Assembly (NCBI GenBank): GCA_025175895.1
Contig: CM045998.1
Location: 12,075,153 to 12,139,152 of the forward strand
DNA: 64,000 nt
Origin: Wurfbainia villosa
Lineage: Eukaryota > Streptophyta > Magnoliopsida > Zingiberales > Zingiberaceae
Direction: 5' to 3'
This document shows positions 48,447 through 60,149 of this stretch, piece after piece; the first letter of the stretch is position 1, and each line of letters opens with the position of its first letter. The notes under the pieces were generated by a model, which did not search any database, was not told the origin of the DNA, and saw only the letters and a list, made by a program, of their open reading frames with translations. Both the position numbers and the translations under genes were made by a program.

Positions 48447-49495
48447 TGCAGAACGGATTTTTTGCCTCCTTTGGAATGAAGATGTCAGCGAGGCTTGGGG
48501 TCATCTCCGACCACAATAGTAAATAAGAGAGTAATGACAAGAGGTTTAACGTGGTTCGGAATTCAAATTTATACTTCACGAGTGAGTTCTAGAGTGAGCT
48601 CCGACGCGAGACACCTTTACTATAATCCCTCCTTCTCGGAAGTTCTTCCGGAGGTAGAGAACCCCCTTACGGAGAAGAGCTTATACAAGATAAAAGAAAA
48701 AGGAAACTCGTATGGTCCTCCCCTTTCTTGCTCCATCTAGGATGGTTCTTCTCCTCCAGTAGTGAGTCTCCATTCAGAAAGTTAATTTGCTAGAGAGAGA
48801 GTGTGTGTGAAAGAGAAAAAAGTCCCCTTCTTCTTCCTTCCTTCCTTCCTTTTATCCTTGTCACGCCTGAAGTTAATTGTCACGTAACAAACTACCTGGA
48901 TCACCGTCCACGTGAAGGGTCATCCCAATCTGAAGAATAATAATGTTATGATATTAGCGAGTGAGAGTTATTAAGAATCTTTTGTGGGGTCTTCTAGGTG
49001 TCTTGATTTGTTATGTTGTGTAACAAACTCTCATGAGAAAACTTAGTAGGGACCCTCCCTCCTTACCTTTGTTTTACCAATGGACCCGTCCTTATCCACA
49101 CCCAAACTCTGCTCTGTTTCTCGAGTTACCCTGTTACTGATTTGACTCATTTTCTTGACTTGCTTTCCTACACCATTCTGGTCAATTAAGAGGAAATGCA
49201 TATAATTCAACTCGGTCATTCGAGTTGCTATTTGATCTTGTTCTGGCCATCGGGCACATGCCCTTATAATCTACCTCGGCTTCCCGAGTTGTTGTTCATT
49301 ATTGTTCTGGCCGCCAACCCAACTTGGCTCCCCAAGTTGCCACCCCCTCAACTTGGCTTAACCTCCCAAGCTAGGCCCTACTTGATTCAGATATATACCC
49401 CGAACTGTAGTCACATTCATTTGATCTTATCCTCTCCCTTTTTAGCCCTTCATTATTTCTTCCTTTATTCCTCAGGACGGGTTATAAGGATATCA
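48447..49495 (-). repeat. 5' LTR of the Tat element
   Basis: About 1049 bp. On the minus strand it begins TGATATCCTTATAACC and ends in TGCA next to the primer site. It contains a TAACGTGGTTCGGAA block (48547) and, at 49200-49370, repeated small stem-loops such as CTCGG..CCGAG and CTTGG..CCAAG. No second copy was found on the left side of the element. Confidence 0.75.
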
Positions 49496-50059
49496 ATTGA
49501 TTCTTAGGATTAACACTAACACTGTATTATCAAATAATAATAATATTTAGCTTATTTATATAAGAAAATAAATTATTATAATATTTAAGATCTTCAATTT
49601 TATGGAGTAATACTTCATATTAAATAATTAAGAAAATTAAATTGAAAAAGTAGCTGAATTTATTTAGACTAAAAAAATTAGAGTTAATAGTCTTTGGCAT
49701 CTTAAAACTTCCCATTAGAAATACAATATTTTATTTTATTTTTAGCCTACTAATTAAATAATTTAGTATCTACTTATTAAAGCTGCATGAGATATTTTTA
49801 AAAAATTTAGTAATTTTTATTTTTCGTATTCACGACGATCTTCCCTTTTTTTAATTGACCTACCAAATAAATTTAGAACATAGCTTATTTATATTCAGAA
49901 ATTGACTTTAAGTTATGATATTGATGAGTGTGAATTACATATATATTTTAGAGTTTATTTAATATTTTTTTTAGCATTACATTCGTATAACATGTATAAA
50001 ACATAATATTTATTTTCATATTATATTTTTAATTCAAATTACTGCGATTTCTATATTTT
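49496..50059. other. AT-rich spacer
   Basis: No ORF, repeat or motif that I can assign. Confidence 0.5.
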
Positions 50060-51378
50060 TACTCTCAGGAGGAACAAAAGAATGCATAATAGAGCAATGG
50101 AGGGAAATCATGACGAAACTGAGAGCAAACGGAGCTACAATGCATGTTTTCTGAAGCTTTTAGCAGCCGACATGCCCAGGGCGTGCCAGGGGCATGCCCA
50201 GGGCGTGCCAGGGGCATGCCCGTTCCAGAACTATTCGACACGCCTGATTTCGGGGCGTGCCAGGTCTTCACAGCGCCTGGCATGCCTAGGCCATGCCAAA
50301 TTCCGATCTTTTGGCAACGGAATTCTTGAATTCCTCTCCAGAAAAAGCTATAAAATAAACCGAGGACTAAGGAGAAAGACATTCCAATTCATTCGAGAAT
50401 CCCAAATCATCAGGGATCATCCAGATCATTTCGGATCACTCTGACCCTTGGGATCACTCGGAGGAAGATCAAGGTTTAGGAGTCGAGGACAAGATGTGCA
50501 GAGCATAGGACACTGAGTTAATTCTTTTTTTCTATCGCCTATGTTTTGTAACTCTTTTATGGAGTAATCTTATACCTTAGGATTAGAGAGTAGCTCTTTG
50601 TCGGTTTGTCTTTGATTGTTATGACTCTTTTATCTATTCATCGCGAATTTCTTGAATTAGTTTTACGGTGTATATGGATTGTCTTGAGAGTTTGTTGATC
50701 ACCTATTCACATGCTTTTGAATTTTTTTGGATTTATATAATCAATCGTAAGAAACTATTGTAATTTAAGATTTTTCATTAATTGTAGTGATCTATCTGAG
50801 TATGTGATAGGTGTCCACCGTTGCAACAAGTTCATCGACCTGTGAATATTCTAAAAAGCAATTAGAATCTCTCGAGGCTTTAATGATCTATATTTAGGGT
50901 TTTCATTAACTATAGTGATCTGTTTGGGTATGTGACAAATACCCACCATTGCAACAAGTTCATCGACATATGAATACTCCGAAAAGATATTTCATAAGTA
51001 TATCTCTTGGATCTTCATTAACTGTAGTGATCTATCTAAGTATGTGATAGATGTCCGTCGTTGCAACAAGTTCATCGACTTATGAATGATCTAAAAGATA
51101 TTTTATATGTAGATAGACTTCCTTCAAGAATACATATTAACCAAGAGTTGCCAAGATATCTGACATTGTAGCGAAACCAAAGTTCTAAGATTTCTTCATA
51201 AATTAGTTCTATACTTGTATCTCAATCGTCTGTCTTATCTCTCCTATTTAACCATTACTCGATTATTTAATCTTCTAGATAATCTTTCTTTGCAAAACAA
51301 TTATACAAAGTATATGTGGAATCGATATTTTATTACTTGACAAAGATCGTACACTTGCGGAACGTTCACGACACATCA
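50060..51378 (+). mobile_element. Athila-like solo LTR (ends approximate)
   Basis: Right end ATCGAT..TTATTACTTGACAAAG, then TACACTTGCGG.., then CACATCA (51378) resembles Athila LTR U5, but no TGGCGCC primer site follows, so it looks like a solo LTR. A TATA box TATAAAAT lies at 50349-50356. Upstream at about 50168-50230 are 22-bp GC-rich repeats with the palindrome GGCATGCC. Downstream, three diverged copies of a 115-127-bp unit (TTCATTAA.TGTAGTGATCT .. GCAACAAGTTCATCGAC) start near 50776, 50902 and 51014. The left end is not defined by a target duplication. Confidence 0.55.
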
Positions 51379-52281
51379 AATACTTTAATTATTTTTTTGA
51401 ATATTTTATTATTATACAAGGTATCTATTGAACATTATAAAATTAGATTTATATGATAAGTCTATTTTTTTTTTTGAAAAAAAATTCAACTATCCATACA
51501 TCTGATATCTATTGGGTATTTATACACTATAAAAATATAAGGATTTTGCAATGATATTTATAACGAAAATATTTTTATTGCAAATAAGTCGCTGTAAAAT
51601 TTGACGACGAAAATAAAATTTTGTCGCAAAATTTGCGATGAAGTTATGCTTTTGTCACAAATATTTTCGATGAATTTTGATTTTCGTCGTAAAATTTGGC
51701 GATGAAATAATATTTTCGTCGCAAATATTTGCAACAAACTTTAGTTTTCGTCGCAAAATTTGGCGACAAAAATAAAATTTCATCGCCAAATTCACGACGA
51801 AAATAAAATTGTCGCTAAATCCTGTAAATATTCATCGCATTAGCAATCGTTGACAGTGCTAGCAATCGATTATCATAGTTTACTAGTTGACTGAAATTTT
51901 ACGGTAAAAAATTTTTTTGTCGCGAATTTAGCGACAAAAGAATATTTTCATCGCAAAATTCCGGATGTCCAATCAACTGCTAAAGAATATCAGTCGACTG
52001 TCGCTGCGCCACTCGACTGCTCAGTCGACTAAAAAATATTTTGTACCCTATTACTGTATCAACAGTCGACTGCTAGCTCGCATACAACACCGACAGTGTT
52101 AGTAGTCGACATCCTTCCCTCACCAGTCGACTGTCTAGATTTTAGCGACGAAAAAATTTTCCATCGTAGATTTTGGCGACGAACAATTTTTTCATCGCCA
52201 AATTTGTGACAAAAAAAATTTTCATTGCTAAATGCTGGATCTTCTGTCGACTAAAAGACTGAGAGGATTTGCTTTTGGAGA

Positions 52282-52808
52282 CCGAGAGGATCTGCCATGT
52301 GTTCTAATTTATTGTGTCGTCCTAAATTATCATCCGTTGTTCATGTGTTCATTAATCTTTTTTCAGTTTTTTTCTCACACAATCTTACTTATTGATCTCT
52401 TAGAGTCGATATTTATCGGGCAAGCCAATCTGATATTAAGCAACAAGTCTACGGCCTAAAAAGTTGCATGTTTTAGTGATCAACTATGTGGCTTCTTCTG
52501 AGTCACTACTAAGGGATTCATCCTTATCTATTTTACAAGCGACATGGATGCTAAAATAAATATGGATGAATTACTTAGTAGTGACTCAAAAGAAGCCACA
52601 TAGTCGACCACTAAAGCATGTGAGTTTTTTAGGTAGTAGACTGGTTGCATAATATCAAGTTGGCTTGCCCGACAAATATCAACTCTAAGTGATCAATGAG
52701 CAAGATAGTGCGGAAAAAAATATGAAGAAAATTTAATGGACACACGAACCACGGATGACAATTCAGGACGACACAATAAGTTAAAATATATGACAGATCC
52801 TCGTGATC
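52282..52808. repeat. Large inverted repeat inside the CACTA element
   Basis: Left arm about 52282-52535 and right arm about 52555-52808 are reverse complements with scattered mismatches. Shared blocks include GAGGATCTG.CAT, TTATTGTGTCGTCCT.AATT, TCGGGCAAGCCAA.TTGATATTA, ACTATGTGGCTTCTT and TGAGTCACTACTAAG. The loop is about 20 bp. A transcript would form a stem of about 250 bp. Confidence 0.88.
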
Positions 52809-53274
52809 ATGTCATGTTACTAGACATTATTCGAAGTCGTAGTCAGATGAAAGTTGAAGGCGAGCATTATATTATGAGCGTATTAGTAATTGTTTGCGTA
52901 CATGTCGATCACCTGATTAAAGATGAAAAATCATGTCTGAAATTAAACTTACAGAAGATAAAAGTTAAATCATGTACATTTTATATAAACTACTAAAGGG
53001 GACAACATGACTGCGATAAGACGATCGTGAAAACCCCTAGAATAGTAAAGGTCACAAGCTTAATTAGTCGAACTTTGCGCTGCCCATCGCTAGGCACGTC
53101 ACACTAGGCATCAACCCATGTGAGTTGTGAGCACGTGATGGTCGTCGATGACCTTGCAAGGGGCCTCTCGTTGGACAGCAGGCGCCCTCGTCGGCGCATG
53201 GGTACGCCCCTACAAGGGTCGTCCTCGATTGTTGAACACACGATGATCGACACAGACCCATTAGGTTTGATGTC

Positions 53275-53860
53275 GCCGACGATCCGTCAGATCCGGTGGT
53301 TCATCGAGCTAGATCTGGCGATCCATCATCGAATTTGCGCAGATCCGACAATCCACCGTCGGATCTACTTGGATCTATGTAGATCGTCGGATCTACGTAG
53401 ATCCGACGATCCACCATCGAATCTACGATCAACTGTCGGATCTACGATCCACCGTCGGATCTACGTAGATCTAACGATCCACCACTAGATCTGCACTGAT
53501 ACGACGATCCATCGTCGGATCTACGCAAATCGTCGGATCTGCGCATATCCGAGGATCCATCGTCGGATCTGTACATATCCAGTGATCTACTATTGGATCT
53601 GTGATCCACAGTCAGATATGTGTAGATCCGACGATCCACTGTCGGATCTGTGATCCACCGTGAGATCTGTGTAAATATGATGATCCACTGCCGGATCTAC
53701 ACAGATCCAGTGATCCACCACCGGATCTGCGATCCACTGTTGGATCTGCTATCCACCATCGGATCTACGTAGATCTGGTGATCCACTATCGAATCTGCGA
53801 TCCACTATCGGATCTACGCATATCCGAAGATCCACCGTCGGATTTGCCCAAATTCGATGA
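53275..53860. repeat. Palindromic GATC-rich minisatellite in the CACTA element
   Basis: About 580 bp of variant 20-30-bp units built from GATCCACCGTCGGATCTACG and GTAGATCCGACGATCCACC. The words ATCTACGTAGAT and CGACGATCCACCGTCG are themselves palindromic or nearly so, so the array can fold at many points. The short frames here are repeat artefacts. Confidence 0.85.
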
Positions 53861-54496
53861 TTCTCCGCCATATTTAGAGAGAGATAGAGAGAGGGAGGAG
53901 GTCTAATACGTACCAACGATGATCCATTCATTTTTTGATGGTGGATGGTCGTATTTAGAGAGAGAGGGAGGGGGAAGGTCGTGAGCGAGCGTGAGAGAGA
54001 GAGGGAGGAGGTCGTGAGTGAGCGCAAGGAGGAAAGGGGAACAAGTGGAAATTTAATCAAATTTTGCGACGAAAATTTTTTGTCACAGAATTCGTTGCAA
54101 ATCAACGATGAATTTTATATTTGTCGCAATATTTTTACCTGCATCCACCATGATTTTCAACTTTAATTAAAATCAGCGACGAATGTTATTTTCGTCGCAA
54201 AGTTTGCGATGAATTGAATTGTCGTCGTAAATTTTGCAATGAATTTTATTTTTCGTCGCTGATTTGGCGGCGAAAGTTATATTCGTCACAAATATTGCGA
54301 CGAATATAGAGACAAAATTTTGTTTGTTGCAAAATCTGTGACAAATTCGTAGTTTGTTGCTAAATTCGAGATAAATTATTTTTTGTTGTAAAATTCATGG
54401 TTGATTTGTGGCGACTTCTATTTTCGTCACAAAATTCATTCCAGATTAGCAACAAATAAATTTCGTCGTTAAATCATACTTTTTTTTGTAGCGATA

Positions 54497-55340
54497 GGAA
54501 TTTTCCTTAGTAATAAATCGTGAACGCTGGGCTATTGGTCTATCTGTCCTTAGTGCTTCCTGATTTATTTAGATGGTCGGTGGAAAACTTCCGTACGACT
54601 AGATTGTCACCTCCAAAATTAATCGGGTCAAAGATCTGGATATCTGATGCCAAAAAAACAAAAGTTATTTACTTTTTCTATTTCCCATGATGTCTCGGTC
54701 ATTGTCATCGCCCTCTTTTGTGAAATCTTGGATTGATATTTGAAAGCTCCCAGGACTAGTCTAGTTGGTAAGTATAAAGAGATAATTCTTAAGTGGACAT
54801 GTATCAATTCCTAGAGAAGTTATGACTCTGAGCTATCAATCGATCTCCTCCTTTACACTTGCAATCTAAATTTTTGATTTACCTCCTCTATCGATAAGGG
54901 CAATCGGTTAATGTGACCGTTTCAATTTATTTTTATTGATATTTGAATGGCAGAATTGTCACGCGGTTACTACAGTTTAAGTAGAATATCTCCCAGCCAT
55001 ATATACCATAGATGGTGACCCATGAAGCACCTGTGTAATCTCATCGGCCGCGCGCGCTCGTTGGCTCACCATCAAACTCATCGTAGGCATTTCCACTGTT
55101 CGAGGAGTTGTAGTTTCTACCACTAAACAAGTATCACGGCCTTAATTTGACTTGCTCAAGCATCCACACACTTGTGTTAATATGAATGGGTAGAATATAT
55201 TCGTCGTCTCTAGGATAAGAGCAAGGATTTTTCTCTTATATATATCACATCCATGGAATATGCATCATGCATATATGTGAATCTAGGAAATTGGTTTTCA
55301 TTAATCTAGCTAGAGGAGTATATATATATATCTAGATTAT
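54497..55340. other. Intergenic, nothing identified
   Basis: No gene. Contains a fragment (about 54880-54960) similar to diverged repeats near 21130-21220 and 21900-22080, probably an old transposon piece. Confidence 0.4.
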
Positions 55341-56160
55341 CCTCTTGTGTGTATAAAATACCCCCCGGCCCTTGTATTTGGCATTTGAAACGTGAAGGAA
55401 TATAGAGAAGAAAGTTGTATATATCCTCTCCCTCTCTCTCAATTTGCTCTTGTTCATCTCTGACAAAGTGATATTAATAGAGTGAGTTTGGCGTGGACCT
55501 ATAACTCTCAAGAGATGGCTAACAATGGAGTTTGTTTCTTTTTAATTCCCTCGTCCCACAAAGGATAAGTATGAACCATGGCCTAGCTTTAAGGATGAAA
55601 ATCGGAGGTTGCAGAGAAAAGCTATGAGAAATCTGAAAATGAAGCGAGTAGATAGAGAAGGATACTTTGCTAAGGATCGACAAGCCCTTGACTTCATTCA
55701 TCAATATGTTTGAGAAGATGATTACATTAATTACTTCAAAGAAAGACCGAAAGACTTTAGCAAAAGTTGTCCGAGAGTGTAAAAGAAGGTGAAACTTCAA
55801 TCACTGAAATGTACATGTGTTTTGAAGCATTACAAATGAAATTAAAGAGTTTGAATCCATTCATTTTAGATTCTTGTTCATATGTAAAGGCAATGTTGTC
55901 AGTTATTCGACTCTAAAATTTGATGAGCATGTTCTCAAATTAATCCAAGGCTACATTAAAAAAATAACGAAAAAGAAAATAACTATTTTAGAGGAAGCAG
56001 ATGAGGAGGTGGACATGGTTAGATTAGATCGAGCAGAGGCAATACAAATAACTACAATCGGATTAGACCGAGTAGAGACAGTACAAATAACTCTAAGCGT
56101 GAAGGATAAAAAAAAGCCATCTATTGAACTTCAAATGGGATAATTAAGGTACTAAAAATT
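55341..56160 (+). pseudogene. Possible gene or gag relic with TATA box, unrecognised
   Basis: TATAAAAT near 55356, then an ATG at about 55515 (MANNGVCFF..) soon ending in a stop. Broken frames downstream include ALDFIHQYV, then EDDYINYFKERPKD, and an 89-codon open end (55874-56143) with KKKITILEEADEEVDMVRLD and two copies of a LDR.E..QIT unit. The layout hints at a gag-like retroelement relic, but no diagnostic motif is present. I cannot name it. Confidence 0.3.
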
Positions 56161-59150
56161 GCTCTCTTTTAATCGTCAGCTTACAAGTGAATTTTTCTTT
56201 GAACAAAAGATTGAAATTTATCAATTTAATGCCCCAATTAATTCGTCTTTAAATTATTATAAAGAAGATAAATTATAGAGAATCTTTGGCACAAAATTTA
56301 TTGATAAATCAAGCTTTCCTTTTTTTTTTTATTTTGACATTATTCTAGGGCACATGCAGATTTCGAAATTTTCAAAAAGGTGTATCATATTTTGATTTTT
56401 ATCGAAGGATTTTTTTTTCTAAAATACCCTTCTTGATTATTTCAATTCTAAGTTAAAGTGAAAAAAAAATAATCTTTCTTACTTAATTGAACTGAATTGT
56501 CAAACCTAATTGAATTAGATCGAAACATGCAAAAAAAAAAAAAAAAATAGTTATTTCATCAAGGACATTCATATAAAAGACGTTGATCACTTTACAATTT
56601 TCAAATGACATCCTTAATTTATTTATAATTTTTCTAAATTTTTAAAGATTATCAATGATTGTTTGACAAAAAATCATTGATAATAAAAAAACTCATTTTC
56701 TCTCTCTCTAAATTTACACTGTTATACTCCTAATGATTATCTAAATTTATTTGTATTTTTATTTTCAATTTTGAAGTCTTAATAAAATTAAAAATTATAA
56801 ATTGCCAAAGAATGTTAATAAAAATTTAAAAAACTTAAATTTTTTGTTTTATATTTTCTTAATTGCTAATTACAAGAGGACAAAAAAGAAAGTGAAACAA
56901 AATTAAAAAAAAATAAAAATAAAAATAAAAATAGAAAAAAAAATTCATCTATGAATTGTTTTGATCAAAACAACTTTAAGGTGCTCGAAAGGTGGAAAAT
57001 TAAAATATTTAGTTGAATAAGTTCCTTTCACTCCTTTGAATTCCATTATGCCCAATTTTATTTTATTTTATTTTATTTTGACTCATGACCTCTATCGACA
57101 TGAACGAACTGTTCAAAAATTTATTTATTTTGAATTTTGGATAGTATCATATTTAAAGATAGACTACTTTGATTCACTACATGACAACAATGACAACATC
57201 ATTAGCTTCCATACACTCTTCTAATTTTATCTTGGATAAAGTTTTAAGATTTCAGAAGTATTTAAATCATTTATTTTTGATCAAAATACATTGATAGACC
57301 TAAAAAAATTAAATTTAATCTAGACTAAGTCTAATAGCCACTTCTCTGAATTTCATCATGCCTCAAAACTCTTAATTGATAACCTAGCTCATTGATTTAC
57401 AAATTATTCAAAAAATTCAAACTTCTCACTTTTGACATAGTATTATATATGGACTTAAATATCCCTGATTTATTCTAGTACGATACTAATAATTTCATCG
57501 CATTCTCTTAATATCTTGTTCATGCTAAAATTTTTAGATTTTAGAAGTATTTAAGATATTAATAAATTTTGATACTAGTCTAATAGAATTCTTCGACTCT
57601 TTTGAATGTCACCATGCCCAAAACATCTTGACTTATAACCTTTGTCGATTTAATGAAATTGTTTAAAAAATGGAGGCATCTTTATTTTTAGCAGTGTCAT
57701 ATATGAACTTAGAAACCTCTAATTCACTTTTTGACAATACTAATTGCTTTCTTGTACAAGCTTAATCCTATATCTCAGAGTTGGTCCTTGATATTTTAGA
57801 ACTCTGGACGAAATAAAAAAAAAAGAGTCTTTTTATAGATAAAAAAAATTATTTTTTTATAAAAATAAACTTCTTTTCTATATAATTTTTAAAAAAATTT
57901 TATTGGACTCTAGGCAGAAGCCCCAACTGCCCCTGCCCCGGACTCTGTGCATGCTAAAGACTCAAGATTTTAGAAGCATTTACGTAAAAGTAAAGAAAGT
58001 TTAATTATTTAAATAATTTTCTTAAATTTATAGGGGTCATGAGTGATGCAATACCAAATTCAAATTGTTGAACTATCTAAGAATTATGAAAAAAATTGAT
58101 GGAGTAAATAAGAAAATAACTTTATACGAAAAAGTCAAATTGAAAATTATATATAATTAAAATACGAGACTTTAGAACTCAATAGTAAATATAGAAATAA
58201 ATATTTAAATAAAAGAAAAAAACTAATCTAAAAGAAATTATTCTCTATTTATTGTCTAATTAAAAAATATTAATTACAAAATAACTAAGAAATCTAATCT
58301 CTAATTTATTTCAAGTCCATAAATCTCGAATATTTTTCATTGATTTTCATTTATTGTAGATATACCAATTTTGAATATTTCAATTTATTTTCATCATTGT
58401 ACTGCACGTGTAAATCTTGAATTTTTTTATTATAGTCTTCATGGAGATAGCACATTGATTAGGATAAAACGATACTTGTAAAATAAACACGGATCGATTC
58501 CGGAAGAAAATTTAAATCCCTCTTTGAGCTTAGACCAATCACGTCAAGACCAAAGATCTCCTGTGATTTATTTTCCTTACAATGATCATGAAACAAATCA
58601 ATAGAGATCACTATATTGACGATTCTAACCTTTTGCGAAATTAAAATTTTTATTATAACCACGTAACAATTAGCAACTATGATATTATAGAAATTAAAGA
58701 TGTTTTTGAAATAAAAATAGATTGAGAGGGATAAAATATTATTTGGATAATAAATAAAAAAAAATTGTATTCTAATAAAAAAAAATGGCGTTTTTTTTTT
58801 ATTTTGAACTTTTGGCCAAAATAGGTAAGAAAAGAGAGAGCGCTTTTGGAAATTATCAACGGCTACGTGCCAGCTTTGGAAATATTTAACAGTACTTACA
58901 CGTCGCCTTTGGAAATTCTTGAGATGTACCCGTTGTAACCTGCTATTTGTAGTAACTCGCCATTTTTTACTTCTATCTTTTTTTATTTATAGTTACGGTT
59001 AAAATATATATTTTATTTAAAAAAAATATTTAGAAAAAAGTGCTCCGTTGGAAATTCTTCCGTCTTTGTCAAATTCCCGTGCCGCCTTTGGAAAGTCTCA
59101 AAACGACAAAACCTGCCCTGTGACCTTCTCTTTATAACTCGCTGCTTTTC
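56161..59150. other. AT-rich intergenic DNA
   Basis: Long AT-rich stretch without a recognisable gene, many A/T homopolymers, and the tandem array listed at 57015-57985. The last few hundred bases form the upstream region of the LRR gene. The 59100-59267 part is less AT-rich and probably contains its promoter and leader. Confidence 0.45.
57015..57985. repeat. Three diverged tandem units of about 250-310 bp
   Basis: Units start near 57027, 57340 and 57583 with (A/T)CT..TGAAT.(T/C)CA.(C/T)ATGCC. They share TTCAAAAA..T, AGT.TCATAT.T..ACTTA, GACAATACTAAT..TT and ATGCTAAA..TTAGATTTTAGAAGTATTTA-like blocks in the same order. The third is interrupted by about 180 bp (57770-57945). Confidence 0.65.
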
Positions 59151-59267
59151 CTCCCCCCCCCAGGGCCTTCGAATTCCTACAAAAACCCACAGCGAAGCTG
59201 CGCTGAAAGCCTGAAACCCCAGCTCCAGATCCTTGTCAGTGTGATTCTTCTTCCTGGGGGAGGCGCC

Positions 59268-59497
59268 ATGGCCAACGCTCGAGATGTAGCAACAGGAATC
59301 GTAGCAGTTGCCCTGGCGGTGGCTTTGCTGCTGCCGCCGCCGTTGGTCTCGTCCAACTCCGACGCGGACGCTCTGAACGCGTTTCGACAGAGTCTCTCGG
59401 ATCCTCAAGGATATATGGATAGCTGGGACATGACGCTTGAGGATCCGTGCACTTGGTTCCACATCTATTGCAACCAAGACAATCGCGTCACGCGAGT
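59268..59497 (+). CDS. Leucine-rich repeat protein, SERK/LRR1-like, exon 1 only
   Basis: First exon of a secreted LRR protein or LRR receptor kinase. ATG at 59268 (MANARDVATG) opens a signal peptide with a hydrophobic core (IVAVALAVALLL, residues 11-22). An LRRNT_2 cap follows: NSDADALNAFRQSLSDPQGY, then SWD, DPCTWFHIYC and NQDNRVTRV. The exon ends in GAGT followed by GTATGC (59498), phase 2, exactly where SERK and LRR1 genes have their first intron. NQDNRVTRV is closer to short LRR1-type proteins than to SERKs, but the rest is needed to decide. The next 72-bp LRR exons are not found up to 64000. A copia element lies downstream in the intron. Confidence 0.85.
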
Positions 59498-60149
59498 GTA
59501 TGCGTTTTTTTTTTCTTCACTTTTTTTCCCGCTGGCTTTTAAAGTTATCCCTTGATTTTTCTCGATTTTGGAACGTTATCACGATGGGATGGCGTAAATA
59601 TGCTAGCTGCATTTGATGGCATATCGGTGGATTCATTGAGTTGATATTCAACCAGTATATCTGAATAGTTTTAGGAGAAAGTATAGAATTTTAATAAATG
59701 TTGATCTGTTTGATTCTTTTTTTTTTTGTTGTAACTAAATTCATCGTTCATCTTTTGATTGGCTTCGAGGTTTAAACGATTTTCTGAATTTTGTAATTTA
59801 TCTGGGCTATCTTGATCGGGACATTTAGGAATACCATGTATAAATTTGAAATTCCTGTCAATCTTGAGTTTCTCACTGGTACAATTAAAATATTGCTGAA
59901 GTTCAATGGTAGTCGTATGTTTTGTCGTGTAAAAATCCTCTTTAACTCGTAAAGTTTTGAATAATGGAAATGTACGAGAAGGGGAAAAGGCTGCAAATTT
60001 CTTTTTCTGAATTTGTTGAAAAGTATATGTTTTGTGTCTTACTCTTTGGTGGTCATCATTTGTAAAACTACAACCTCCTCAAAAATGCAACATTGAGTTT
60101 TAGATGGTGTGTCTTCTTAATCTAAATGGCAAAGTAATAGGTGCAAAAA
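59498..60149 (+). other. Start of LRR intron 1
   Basis: AT-rich with T runs, no LRR exon. Donor GTATGC at 59498. It leads into the copia element. Confidence 0.6.

Larger units (their letters stand above)
26170..49495 (-). mobile_element. Tat-lineage Ty3/gypsy retrotransposon, split by nested insertions, 3' LTR missing
   Basis: One element on the minus strand, read from its 5' LTR at 48447-49495 leftwards: primer site, gag, protease, RT, RNase H, an extra archaeal-type RNase H, integrase, an opposite-strand ORF (26841-28695) and a tandem array (26180-26557). The second RNase H, the primer site TTGGCATTGTCTGTGG and the opposite-strand ORF are Tat-lineage features. It is interrupted at 31714-38388 by a gag-only LTR element and at 40204-47648 by a hAT MITE carrying another LTR element. 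Without the insertions it is about 9.2 kb. All coding parts have stops or frameshifts. The left boundary is approximate. Confidence 0.85.
51525..54493. mobile_element. Non-autonomous CACTA transposon
   Basis: Left end CACTATAAAAATATAAGG; right end, reverse complement, CGCTACAAAAAAAAG. Flanked by 3-bp duplications ATA (51522-51524 and 54494-54496), the CACTA target length. Both ends have subterminal arrays of TTTTCGTCGCAAATTTGCGA-type words in both orientations (51560-52230 and 54060-54480). No transposase is recognisable. The interior holds a large inverted repeat and a palindromic minisatellite. The right terminus carries a change of CACTA to CGCTA. Confidence 0.85.

Noticed and set aside
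53120..53639. ORFs of 65-122 codons in the GATC array
   Set aside because: Repeat artefacts; open on both strands and changing with unit number.
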